The notes beneath the pieces are model-generated. The model searched no databases. It worked only from the letters and a program-made list of their open reading frames with translations, and was not told the origin of the DNA. The position numbers were made by a program, and so were the translations under genes. From positions 1 to 40,047 of the forward strand of contig CANQSF010000023.1 in assembly GCA_947626345.1 (NCBI GenBank): a stretch of DNA of 40,047 bases. Direction: 5' to 3'. Shown here one piece after another: positions 14,360 to 22,450 of the stretch (position 1 is its first letter; every line of letters begins with the position of its first letter). This DNA is from an uncultured Oscillospiraceae bacterium. GTDB taxonomy: Bacteria > Bacillota > Clostridia > Oscillospirales > Oscillospiraceae.

Positions 14360-16687
14360 ATGCTGTTCAAGAAGCGCCGGACAGGACAGTCCGCCTCTCC
14401 CAACAGAATGATGCTTCGCCGCACACTGTTCCTCATGATCGTGTGCGGCATAGTTGCATTTATCGCGCTGGGGGCACGGCTGTTCAAGCTGCAGATCGTC
14501 GATCACGAGATGTATGAGACGGCGGCCGTGGAGCAGCAGCTGCGCCAGACCACCGTCACCGCCAAGCGGGGGACCATCTACGACCGGAACATGAACATCC
14601 TGGCCATCAGCGCCTCGGTGAGCAACATCTACATCAGCCCGGCAGAGATCGTCATGTACGGGGAGGACCCCGCCGCCATCGCCAGCGGCCTGGCGGAGAT
14701 CCTGGGACTGGACTACGCCGACGTGTACGAGAAGACCACCCACACCAACAGCTGGTACGTGACCATCGCCCGGAAGGTGGAGGACGACGTGGCCGACCAG
14801 GTCCGGCAGTTCAAGGAGACCGGCTATCTGGACGAGGAGGGCGAGCAGCACTCCTACAACGGCGTGAAGATCGAGGAGGCCAGCAAGCGGTATTACCCCT
14901 ACAGCTCTCTGGCCAGCCACGTGATCGGCTTCGCCGGCTCCGACGACCACGGCCTGGCGGGGCTGGAGTACTATTACGACGACGTGCTCTCCGGCACCGA
15001 CGGACGCATCGTGCGGGCCACCACCAACCTGGGCACGGATATGCTGTTCACCGACTTTGAGGACTATTACGACGCCGTGGACGGCCAGAGCATCGTCACC
15101 ACCATCGACGAGACCGTCCAGCGGTATCTGGAGACCCGCCTGGCCGAGGCCGCGGAGGACTATATGCTCCGGGACGGCGCGGCGGGCATCGTCATGGACG
15201 TGGAGACCGGCGCCATCCTGGGCATGGCCTCGGTGGGCACCTTCGATCTGAACAACTACATGGAGATCGACCCGGATACCATGGCCAAGATCGACGAGCA
15301 GTCCACCGGCCTGACCGAGGAGGAGCGGGACGCCCTCATCGAGGAGAGCCGCAGCGAGATGTGGCGCAACAAGGCCCTCACCGAGACGTACGAGCCCGGC
15401 TCCGTCTTCAAGATCATCACCCTGGCCGCAGGGCTGGAGAGCGGCGCCATCACCATGGACTCCACTTTCTACTGCGGCGGCAGCATCGAGGTGCTGGGCC
15501 GTACCGACCCGCTGAACTGCTCCAACCTGGGCGGCCACGGGGACCAGACCCTCACCGAGGCGGCCATGCACTCGTGCAACGTGGCCTTCGTGAACATCGG
15601 TCTGAAGATCGGCGCGGAGCGCTTTTACGATTACATCCGTGCCTTCGGGCTGTTCGAGAGGACCGGGGTGGACCTGACCGGCGAGGCGGGGAGCATCTGG
15701 TGGGACGAGGACACGTTCTACGACAGGAGCAACCTGTCCCAGCTGGCGGCCGCCTCCTTCGGCCAGACCTTCACCATCACCCCGCTGCAGCTGATCACGG
15801 CGGTGAGCGCCGTGGCCAACGGCGGGTATCTGATGAAGCCCTACCTGGTGAAGGAGGTCCTCAACGCCGACGGCACCGTGGCCAGTCAGACCGAGCCCAC
15901 CGTGGTCCGGCAGGTGGTCAGCGAGGACACCAGCCGCAAGTGCTGCCAGATCCTGGAGCAGGTGGTGGGCAATCGCAACGGCACCGGCGTCAACGCCTAT
16001 GTGGCGGGCTACCGGGTGTGCGGCAAGACCGGCACCTCCGAGGACGTCACCTGGGAGGTGGCCCACGGCACGAAGAAATATATCACCTCCTTCCTGGGCT
16101 TCGCCCCGGCGGACGACCCCAAGGTGGCGGTGCTGGTGCTGCTGAAGGACCCCGATCCCGCCTGCGGCTACGGCGTGGCGGGCGGCACCATGGCCGCGCC
16201 CACCGTGGGCGCCATCCTGGCGGATGTGCTGCCTTATCTGGGCGTGGAGCCGGAGTACGGCGAGGGCGAGGAGGCCATCGTGGACCAGCGGGTGCCCAAG
16301 ATGGTGGGCAAGACGGTGTCCGAGGCCAAGGCCGCCGCGGAGGCGGCGGGCTTCTCGGTCCGCTCCGTGGTGGGCGACGGCGACGCCGTCACGGCCCAGC
16401 TCCCCGCCGCCAACGCCAAGGTGGCCGCCGGCAGCGAGGTGGTGCTGTACTGCGGCGCGGAGCCGGACAGCGAACTGGTGGAGGTGCCGAACCTGCGGGG
16501 CGTGCGGTACGCGGACGCCCGGGTGGTGGCCGGCTGGGACAATCTCTATGTCCGGGGCGAGGGCACCATGATGGAGAGCGACAACATCCTGATCGTGAGC
16601 CAGAGCATCGACCCGGGCACCATGGTGGAGCCGGGCACGATCATCACCGTGCGCATGAACGACGCGACGAAGGTAGGTGTGTTCTGA
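14360..16687 (+). CDS. PASTA-domain class B penicillin-binding protein (FtsI/SpoVD type)
   Basis: 775 residues: one N-terminal membrane segment (about 25-45), a dimerisation domain beginning RGTIYDRN, then a transpeptidase domain with SVFK (Ser348 nucleophile), SCN (405-407) and KTGT (556-559). Two PASTA repeats follow (about 640-705 and 708-772). It cross-links septal peptidoglycan. Two PASTA domains recall Bacillus PbpB, whereas SpoVD has one, so I leave the symbol open. The ATG at 14360 is preceded by AAAGGAG; an earlier in-frame ATG at 14309 lacks a site. A GC-rich hairpin (GGGGCC/GGCCCC, 14314-14334) sits in the 70-base gap after ftsL. Confidence 0.93.
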   Translation: MLFKKRRTGQSASPNRMMLRRTLFLMIVCGIVAFIALGARLFKLQIVDHEMYETAAVEQQLRQTTVTAKRGTIYDRNMNILAISASVSNIYISPAEIVMYGEDPAAIASGLAEILGLDYADVYEKTTHTNSWYVTIARKVEDDVADQVRQFKETGYLDEEGEQHSYNGVKIEEASKRYYPYSSLASHVIGFAGSDDHGLAGLEYYYDDVLSGTDGRIVRATTNLGTDMLFTDFEDYYDAVDGQSIVTTIDETVQRYLETRLAEAAEDYMLRDGAAGIVMDVETGAILGMASVGTFDLNNYMEIDPDTMAKIDEQSTGLTEEERDALIEESRSEMWRNKALTETYEPGSVFKIITLAAGLESGAITMDSTFYCGGSIEVLGRTDPLNCSNLGGHGDQTLTEAAMHSCNVAFVNIGLKIGAERFYDYIRAFGLFERTGVDLTGEAGSIWWDEDTFYDRSNLSQLAAASFGQTFTITPLQLITAVSAVANGGYLMKPYLVKEVLNADGTVASQTEPTVVRQVVSEDTSRKCCQILEQVVGNRNGTGVNAYVAGYRVCGKTGTSEDVTWEVAHGTKKYITSFLGFAPADDPKVAVLVLLKDPDPACGYGVAGGTMAAPTVGAILADVLPYLGVEPEYGEGEEAIVDQRVPKMVGKTVSEAKAAAEAAGFSVRSVVGDGDAVTAQLPAANAKVAAGSEVVLYCGAEPDSELVEVPNLRGVRYADARVVAGWDNLYVRGEGTMMESDNILIVSQSIDPGTMVEPGTIITVRMNDATKVGVF

Positions 16688-16688
16688 G

Positions 16689-18143
16689 ATGAAGCTTTCT
16701 GCGATCCTGGAGGATATCCCCATCACGGCCATGACGGCCGACCCGGAGACGGAGATCCGGGGCATATGCTACGACTCCCGGTATGTGCAGCCGGGGGAGC
16801 TGTTCGTGGCGGTGAAGGGGCTGCAGAGCGACGGCCACCGGTATATGGCCGACGCCGTGAAAAAGGGAGCGGCGGCGGTGCTGTGCCAGCAGGCGCCGGA
16901 GGGGGAGTGCCCCTACGTGCTCACGCCGGACAGCCGGCTGGCCCTGTGTCTGGCGTCGGCGGCCTGGTTCGGCCGCCCGGCGGAGAAGCTGACGCTGGTG
17001 GGCGTCACCGGCACCAACGGCAAGACCACCTCCACCATCCTCATCAAGCACCTTCTGGAGGACTGCCTGGGGGCCAAGGTGGGCCTGGTGGGCACCATCT
17101 CCAACTGGATCGGGGATGTGGAGCTGCCCACGGAGCGGACCACGCCGGAGTCCTATGAGCTGCAAAAGCTGTTCCGGCAGATGGTGGACGCCGGCTGCAC
17201 CCACGCGGTGATGGAGGTGTCCAGCCACGCCCTGGCCCTGGACCGGGTGGCGGGCGTGCCCTTCGCGGCGGGACTTTTCACCAACCTGACCCAGGATCAC
17301 CTGGATTTCCACGGCACCATGGAGGCCTACGCCCAGGCCAAGGCCACGCTTTTCGCCCAGTGCCGGGCCGGCGCGGTGAACGCCGACGATCCCTGGGCGC
17401 CGGTGATGCTCGCCGCCGCAAAATGTCCCATGATGACCTTCTCCGCCAAGGGTGACGCGGCGGATCTGCGGGCGGAGGACGTGCGCCTGACGGCCTCGTC
17501 GGTGGCCTTCACCGCGGCGGCGGGGGAGGAGCGGGTGCCCGTGCGCGTGGGCATCCCCGGGGCCTTCTCCGTGGCCAATGCCTTGACAGCCATGGCCGCG
17601 GGGCGTATGCTGGGGATCGGACTGGCGGACTGCGCCGCGTCCCTGGGCCGCGCCCGGGGCGTGAAGGGCAGGGTGGAGGTGGTCCCCACGGGGGACGACT
17701 ACACCATCGTCATCGACTACGCCCACACCCCCGACGCGCTGGAAAAGGTGCTGCGGGCCATGAAGCAGGTCTCCCACGGCGGCCGGGTGGTGGCGGTGTT
17801 CGGCTGCGGCGGCGACCGGGACCGGACCAAGCGGCCCAAGATGGGCGCCATCGCCGCGGCGGAGGCGGACTACTGCGTGGTCACCAGCGACAACCCCCGC
17901 ACCGAGGACCCGGACGCCATCATCGCCGACATCCTGACCGGCATGCCGGACAGCGCGCCCAAGACCGTGATCTGCTCCCGGCCGGACGCCATCCGCTGGG
18001 CCATGGACCACCATCTGCCCGGGGACGTGATCGTGCTGGCGGGCAAGGGCCATGAGACCTATCAGGAGGTCGACCACGTGAAGCACCACATGGACGAGCG
18101 GGAGATCGTGGCGGAACATCTGCAAAGGAACGAGGAACATTGA
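16689..18143 (+). CDS. murE: UDP-MurNAc-tripeptide synthetase (meso-diaminopimelate adding)
   Basis: MurE adds the third stem residue to UDP-MurNAc-L-Ala-D-Glu in the cytoplasm. The 484-residue protein has the substrate loop CYDSRYVQPGELFVA, ATP-binding GVTGTNGKTT, the TTPES substrate contact, DYAHTPDALEK and the DNPR motif (401-404) that selects meso-diaminopimelate over lysine. The start is ATG 16689, directly after the PBP stop; the Shine-Dalgarno is weak and coupling is likely. murF, which often follows, is missing: mraY starts one base after the murE stop. Confidence 0.96.
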   Translation: MKLSAILEDIPITAMTADPETEIRGICYDSRYVQPGELFVAVKGLQSDGHRYMADAVKKGAAAVLCQQAPEGECPYVLTPDSRLALCLASAAWFGRPAEKLTLVGVTGTNGKTTSTILIKHLLEDCLGAKVGLVGTISNWIGDVELPTERTTPESYELQKLFRQMVDAGCTHAVMEVSSHALALDRVAGVPFAAGLFTNLTQDHLDFHGTMEAYAQAKATLFAQCRAGAVNADDPWAPVMLAAAKCPMMTFSAKGDAADLRAEDVRLTASSVAFTAAAGEERVPVRVGIPGAFSVANALTAMAAGRMLGIGLADCAASLGRARGVKGRVEVVPTGDDYTIVIDYAHTPDALEKVLRAMKQVSHGGRVVAVFGCGGDRDRTKRPKMGAIAAAEADYCVVTSDNPRTEDPDAIIADILTGMPDSAPKTVICSRPDAIRWAMDHHLPGDVIVLAGKGHETYQEVDHVKHHMDEREIVAEHLQRNEEH

Positions 18144-18144
18144 C

Positions 18145-19152
18145 ATGACCATACGTCTGATCCTGGCGCTGCTGCTGGCGTTCGCGGTGGCGGTACTGCT
18201 GGGGATGGTGTACGTGCCCTGGCTGCGGAAGATCAAAGCCGGCCAGGAGATCAAAGAGATCGGCCCCAACTGGCATATGTCCAAGGCGGGCACCCCCACC
18301 ATGGGCGGCGTGATCTTCATCGCGGCGGTGACGGTGGCGGTATTCACACTGGGCTTTCCCTACATCAGGCAGGGAGTGCTGGGAGCGCTGTTCGTGCTGG
18401 TGTTCTCGCTGTTTTACGGCGCGATCGGTTTTTTGGACGACTACGAGAAGCTGAAGAAAAAGCAGAATCTGGGACTGTCCGCCAAGGCGAAGTTCCTGCT
18501 GCAGCTGGCGGTGGCGGTGGCGCTGCTGTACCTGCTGCGGCTGGAGGGGTATCTGACCACCAGCCTCTATGTGCCCTTTTGGAACGTGACGATCCGTCTG
18601 CCGGAGTGGCTGTATTTCGTGCTGGCGGCGTTCATCATCGTGGGCACGGTGAATGCGGTGAACATCACCGACGGCCTGGACGGCCTGGCCAGCAGCGTGT
18701 CTCTGCCGGTGTTCATCTGCTACACGGCCATCGCGTACATGTGGGGCGCCGAGCCGCTGGCGGTGTTCGCCGCGGGGCTCACCGGGGGCCTTTTCGGCTT
18801 TTTGGTATATAACTTCTATCCGGCCAAGTGCTTCATGGGCGACACGGGCAGCCTGTTTTTGGGCGGGGCGGTGTGCGGCATGGCCTTCGCGCTGGATATG
18901 CCGCTGATCCTGGTGCCTTTGGGGATCGTGTTCATCCTGGAGACGCTGTCGGACATCATCCAGGTGAGCTACTTCAAGCTCACCCACGGCAAACGGATCT
19001 TCAAAATGGCCCCCTTCCACCACCATCTGGAGATGGGAGGATGGCTGGGCCACAAATGGACGGAAAAGCAGATCGTCGCCCTGTTCACCGGCATATCCCT
19101 GCTGGGCGCGATCGTGGCCTTTTTCTCCTGCGTCGGGCGGTATACGGCCTGA
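18145..19152 (+). CDS. mraY: Phospho-MurNAc-pentapeptide translocase
   Basis: MraY transfers phospho-MurNAc-pentapeptide to undecaprenyl phosphate, forming lipid I at the inner face of the membrane. The 335-residue polytopic protein contains TPTMGGVIFI, the catalytic aspartates in GFLDDYEKL and NAVNITDGLDGLA, CFMGDTGSLFLGG and the HHHLEMGGW loop. Size and ten-helix pattern fit. It directly follows murE, and a 32-base gap separates it from ftsW where murD is commonly found. Confidence 0.97.
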   Translation: MTIRLILALLLAFAVAVLLGMVYVPWLRKIKAGQEIKEIGPNWHMSKAGTPTMGGVIFIAAVTVAVFTLGFPYIRQGVLGALFVLVFSLFYGAIGFLDDYEKLKKKQNLGLSAKAKFLLQLAVAVALLYLLRLEGYLTTSLYVPFWNVTIRLPEWLYFVLAAFIIVGTVNAVNITDGLDGLASSVSLPVFICYTAIAYMWGAEPLAVFAAGLTGGLFGFLVYNFYPAKCFMGDTGSLFLGGAVCGMAFALDMPLILVPLGIVFILETLSDIIQVSYFKLTHGKRIFKMAPFHHHLEMGGWLGHKWTEKQIVALFTGISLLGAIVAFFSCVGRYTA

Positions 19153-19184
19153 CGGCGGGAGCGGCGGGCATCTGAGGAGGGACC

Positions 19185-20372
19185 ATGGCAAAGAAGAAGG
19201 AAAACACGGTCAGCTACGAAAACGCACGGCTGGCGGACTATACGGAGGACGTCACCGGCGAACGGGGCCCGGTGGACCTGCCCTTCGCGCTGCTCAGTCT
19301 GCTGCTGCTGGCGGTGGGCGTGGTGATGGTGCTGTCGGCCAGCTTTGCCCGGGCCTACTATGACCCCACGGGCTCCACCGGCGGCAACGCCACCTATTAC
19401 TTCGTGCGCCAGGCGCTGTTCGCTCTGTGCGGCGTGGGCGTGATGTTCGCCTGCTCCCGGTTCCCCATGGGCTTTTACCGCCAGATCTCCGGCATCGTGA
19501 TGATGGTGTCGGTGGCGCTGCTGGCGCTGGTGCTGGTGCCGGGCATCGGGGAAAAGGTGAACAACGCCCGGCGGTGGATCAACCTGAAATTCACCACCTT
19601 CCAGCCCTCGGAGATCGCCAAGATCGGCGTGATCATGTATTTCGCCACGCTCATCTGCCGGTTCAAGGACAAGATGCGCGACCCCAAATACGGCATCGTG
19701 CCCTTCGCGGTGATCCTGGGCGGCATTTGCGCGCTGCTGTACCTGGAGCCCCACATGTCCGCCATCATCATCATCCTAGTCATCGGCATGGTGATGCTGT
19801 TTCTGGGGGGGCTGCCCCTGTACTGGTTCATCGGCGGCGGCACGGCGGCGGCGGCGCTGCTGGGCATCGGCTACGCCGTATTCCCTTACGTGCGCAACCG
19901 CTTCGCCGCCTGGCTCAACCCCTTCGCGGACGCCTCCGATACGGGCTATCAGATCGTGCAGAGCCTGTACGCCATCGGCTCCGGCGGCCTGCTGGGCAAG
20001 GGCCTGGGCGGGTCCATGCAGAAGTACCTCTATCTGCCCGAGGAGCATAACGACTTCATCTTCTCCGTGTACTGTGAGGAGATGGGCTATATCGGCGCTA
20101 TCCTGCTGCTGGCGCTGTTCGCGCTGCTGATCATACGGGGCTACTGGCTGAGCATGCACGTGCGCGACCGGTACAGCGCCCTGGTGGGGGCGGGCATCAC
20201 CACCCACCTGGCCATGCAGGTGATCCTGAACGTGGCGGTGTGCACCAACTCTATCCCCTGCACGGGCATCTCCCTGCCCCTGTTCAGCTACGGCGGCACG
20301 GCCCTGCTGCTGCAAATGGCGGAGCTGGGCATCATCCTGTCCCTATCGCGGGATATACCGGAGAAACGATGA
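19185..20372 (+). CDS. ftsW: Septal peptidoglycan glycosyltransferase, FtsW/SpoVE (SEDS)
   Basis: A 395-residue SEDS protein with about ten membrane segments that polymerises glycan strands with its partner PBP at the septum. Signature parts are ARRWINLKFTTFQPSEIAK, EEHNDFIFSVYCEEMGYIG and the late IPCTGISLPLFSYGG. It has a soluble N-terminal stretch of about 35 residues. GAGGAGGGA precedes the ATG. It overlaps murG by four bases (ATGA). In spore formers this position may hold SpoVE or FtsW; sequence alone does not separate them. Confidence 0.94.
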   Translation: MAKKKENTVSYENARLADYTEDVTGERGPVDLPFALLSLLLLAVGVVMVLSASFARAYYDPTGSTGGNATYYFVRQALFALCGVGVMFACSRFPMGFYRQISGIVMMVSVALLALVLVPGIGEKVNNARRWINLKFTTFQPSEIAKIGVIMYFATLICRFKDKMRDPKYGIVPFAVILGGICALLYLEPHMSAIIIILVIGMVMLFLGGLPLYWFIGGGTAAAALLGIGYAVFPYVRNRFAAWLNPFADASDTGYQIVQSLYAIGSGGLLGKGLGGSMQKYLYLPEEHNDFIFSVYCEEMGYIGAILLLALFALLIIRGYWLSMHVRDRYSALVGAGITTHLAMQVILNVAVCTNSIPCTGISLPLFSYGGTALLLQMAELGIILSLSRDIPEKR

Positions 20373-21526
20373 CCATGAGATTTCTGTTCACCTGCGGCGG
20401 TACCGCCGGCCATATCAATCCGGCCCTGGGCGTGGCGGGCCGTATCCGGGAGCTGCTCCCCGACGCGGAGTTTTTGTTCGTGGGCGCGGAGGGGCACATG
20501 GAGACGGAGCTGGTCCCCCGGGAGGGGTACCCGCTGAAGACCGTGCGCATCTCCGGCTTCCAGCGGAGCATGAAGCCCAAGAAGATCCTGGAGAACGTCC
20601 GGGCCGTGGGGCGGGTGGTGTCCGCCAGCCGCCTGGCGCGGGGGTACATACGGGATTTCCGGCCCGATGTGGCCGTGGGCACCGGGGGATATGTGTGCTA
20701 CCCGGTGCTGAAGACGGCGGCGGCCATGGGCGTGCCCACGGCGGTGCACGAGTCCAACGCCGTGCCGGGCCTGACCACCCGAATGCTGGCCGGGACGGTG
20801 GACCGCATCCTGGTGGGGCTGGAGGAGAGCCGGGCGTTTTATAAGCACCCGGAAAAGGTGGAGATGACCGGCACACCTGTGCGGGTGGATTTCCTGTCCG
20901 TGGGCAGAGCCCAAGCCAGGCGGGAGCTGGGACTGGACCCTGACCGGCCGGTGGTGCTGGCCATGTTCGGCTCCCTGGGCGCGGACTACATGAACGGCGC
21001 CATGACCCAGTTCATCCGCCGCATGGGCACGTCGGGGCAGATGCACCTCATCTACGCCACCGGCAAGCAGTACTACGAGCGGGTCATGGGCCAGCTGAAG
21101 GGCGAGGGCCTGCTGGTCCCCGGCGCCGACGTGCGGGAGTACATCTACGATATGCCCCGGGTGATGGCCGCGGCGGACGTGATCATCTGCCGCAGCGGCG
21201 CGTCCACCATCAGCGAGCTGACCTACCTGGGCAAGCCCTCGGTGATGGTGCCCAGCCCCAATGTGGTCAACCACCACCAGGAGAAGAACGCCCGGGTCAT
21301 GGAAAAGGCCGGGGCGGCGAAGATGCTCCTGGAGGGACAGTTCGACGGCGGACAGCTCTACGACACCGTGGCGGCCCTGCTCCAAGACCGGCCGGCGCTG
21401 GAGCGCATGGGCGCGGCGGCGGCGGGCATGGGCGCTTCCGACGCCACGGACCGCATCGCCTCCATCGTGCTGGGCCTGGCCCGGCAGGGACAGGACGGCT
21501 GGGGGACCCAAAGATACCACCGATGA
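20369..21526 (+). CDS. murG: UDP-GlcNAc:lipid I N-acetylglucosaminyltransferase
   Basis: MurG adds GlcNAc to lipid I to give lipid II on the cytoplasmic membrane face. The 385-residue GT-B protein starts MTMRFLFTCGGTAGHINPAL, the lipid-carrier-binding glycine-rich loop, followed by GTGGYVCYPVL, HESNAVPGLTTR, and the donor-site IICRSGASTISELTYLGKPS with NHHQEKNA. ATG 20369 overlaps the ftsW stop, with GGAG five bases upstream; ATG 20375 is an alternative. Its stop overlaps an ATG at 21523 that opens an 11-codon frame before ftsQ. Confidence 0.96.
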   Translation: MTMRFLFTCGGTAGHINPALGVAGRIRELLPDAEFLFVGAEGHMETELVPREGYPLKTVRISGFQRSMKPKKILENVRAVGRVVSASRLARGYIRDFRPDVAVGTGGYVCYPVLKTAAAMGVPTAVHESNAVPGLTTRMLAGTVDRILVGLEESRAFYKHPEKVEMTGTPVRVDFLSVGRAQARRELGLDPDRPVVLAMFGSLGADYMNGAMTQFIRRMGTSGQMHLIYATGKQYYERVMGQLKGEGLLVPGADVREYIYDMPRVMAAADVIICRSGASTISELTYLGKPSVMVPSPNVVNHHQEKNARVMEKAGAAKMLLEGQFDGGQLYDTVAALLQDRPALERMGAAAAGMGASDATDRIASIVLGLARQGQDGWGTQRYHR

Positions 21527-21544
21527 AAAAGCGAGGTTACGGAT

Positions 21545-22303
21545 TTGGCAAGCAGTGACCGCTACGGCGTGACGAGAAAAAAGAAGAAGAGGAGCGCCGT
21601 GTTCGCGCCGCTGTCGTTTTTGCTGGTGTGCGTGGCGGTGGTGTTCGCGCTGGGCGTGTTCTTCCGGGTGCAGACCATAGAGGTGGACGGCTCGACGGTG
21701 TATACGCCGGAGGAGATCATCGAGGCGGCCGGCATCGAAGAGGGGGACAACCTGTTTTTCATCAACCAGCTGTCCGTGGGCAGCCGGATCATCGCCAACC
21801 TGCCCCAGGTGGAGAACGCCTGGGTGGAGCGGGATCTGCCCAACAAGATCGTCATCCACGTGGAGGAGAGCTACGCGCTGGCCTTCGTCCACTGGAACGA
21901 GTATTACTGGACCATCACAGGCAACTGCAAGCTGCTGGAGAACGCGCCGCCGGAGGAGCTGCCCGGCCTGATCCAGGTGCTGGATGTGACGCCGGTGGAG
22001 CCGGAGGCCGGACGGTTCATGGAGGTGGAGCCGGAGGAGGAGCTGAAGCTCAGCTACCTGAAGAGCATCCTCAGCTCCTTTGAGGAGCTGGATATCGTGC
22101 AGAACGTGTCCGATCTGAACATGTCCAACGCCGCCAATCCCACCTTCCGGTATCTGGACCGGTTCACGGTCAGGATGGGGCCCAACGACAACACGGACTA
22201 TAAGCTGCGGATGCTGATGAGCGCCGTGCTGACCATGGAGCCGGATGAATCGGGCACCTTCAATCTCACCGACGGTGTGCACGTATACTTCACCCCCGAC
22301 TGA
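21545..22303 (+). CDS. ftsQ: Division protein FtsQ/DivIB
   Basis: 252 residues: a basic N-terminus (VTRKKKKRS), one membrane segment (about 19-41) and a POTRA domain (FRVQTIEVDGSTVYTPEEII onward) with the beta domain region VENAWVERDLPNKIVIHVEE. It links early and late divisome proteins outside the membrane. The start is TTG 21545 with GAGG about nine bases upstream. I prefer this start because MASSDRYG resembles clostridial homologues, but the overlapping ATG frame at 21523 leaves some doubt. It is the last gene before the separate ftsZ promoter; I see no terminator after it. Confidence 0.87.
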   Translation: MASSDRYGVTRKKKKRSAVFAPLSFLLVCVAVVFALGVFFRVQTIEVDGSTVYTPEEIIEAAGIEEGDNLFFINQLSVGSRIIANLPQVENAWVERDLPNKIVIHVEESYALAFVHWNEYYWTITGNCKLLENAPPEELPGLIQVLDVTPVEPEAGRFMEVEPEEELKLSYLKSILSSFEELDIVQNVSDLNMSNAANPTFRYLDRFTVRMGPNDNTDYKLRMLMSAVLTMEPDESGTFNLTDGVHVYFTPD

Positions 22304-22346
22304 GAGAAAAAATCGTCCGTTTGACATAATATTTTTGATTTACCTA

Positions 22347-22375
22347 TTGACCTTCACAGTTTTTCGTAATAAAAT
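22347..22375 (+). promoter_or_regulatory. Sigma-A promoter of ftsZ
   Basis: TTGACC (22347-22352), 17 bases and TAAAAT (22370-22375) in a very AT-rich gap of 147 bases. A second TTGACA at 22321 has no -10 at proper distance. Confidence 0.7.
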
Positions 22376-22388
22376 GTATAAAAACTGT
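22356..22388. repeat. Perfect 9-bp inverted repeat over the ftsZ -10 box
   Basis: ACAGTTTTT (22356-22364) and AAAAACTGT (22380-22388) flank 15 bases containing the -10. A further AACTGTG (22389-22395) can pair with CACAGTT (22355-22361). As the left arm lies upstream of the predicted start site, this is more likely a DNA operator than an RNA hairpin. The binding protein is unknown. Confidence 0.6.
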
Positions 22389-22450
22389 AACTGTGACCTT
22401 GCGATTTCGCGGAGGATATCCACTATCCAATACACGGGAGGCAAAAAAAG

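Noticed and set aside
22321..22326. TTGACA upstream of ftsZ as a second promoter
   Set aside because: At 16-18 bases downstream there is only TACCTATTGA-like sequence with no usable -10 box.
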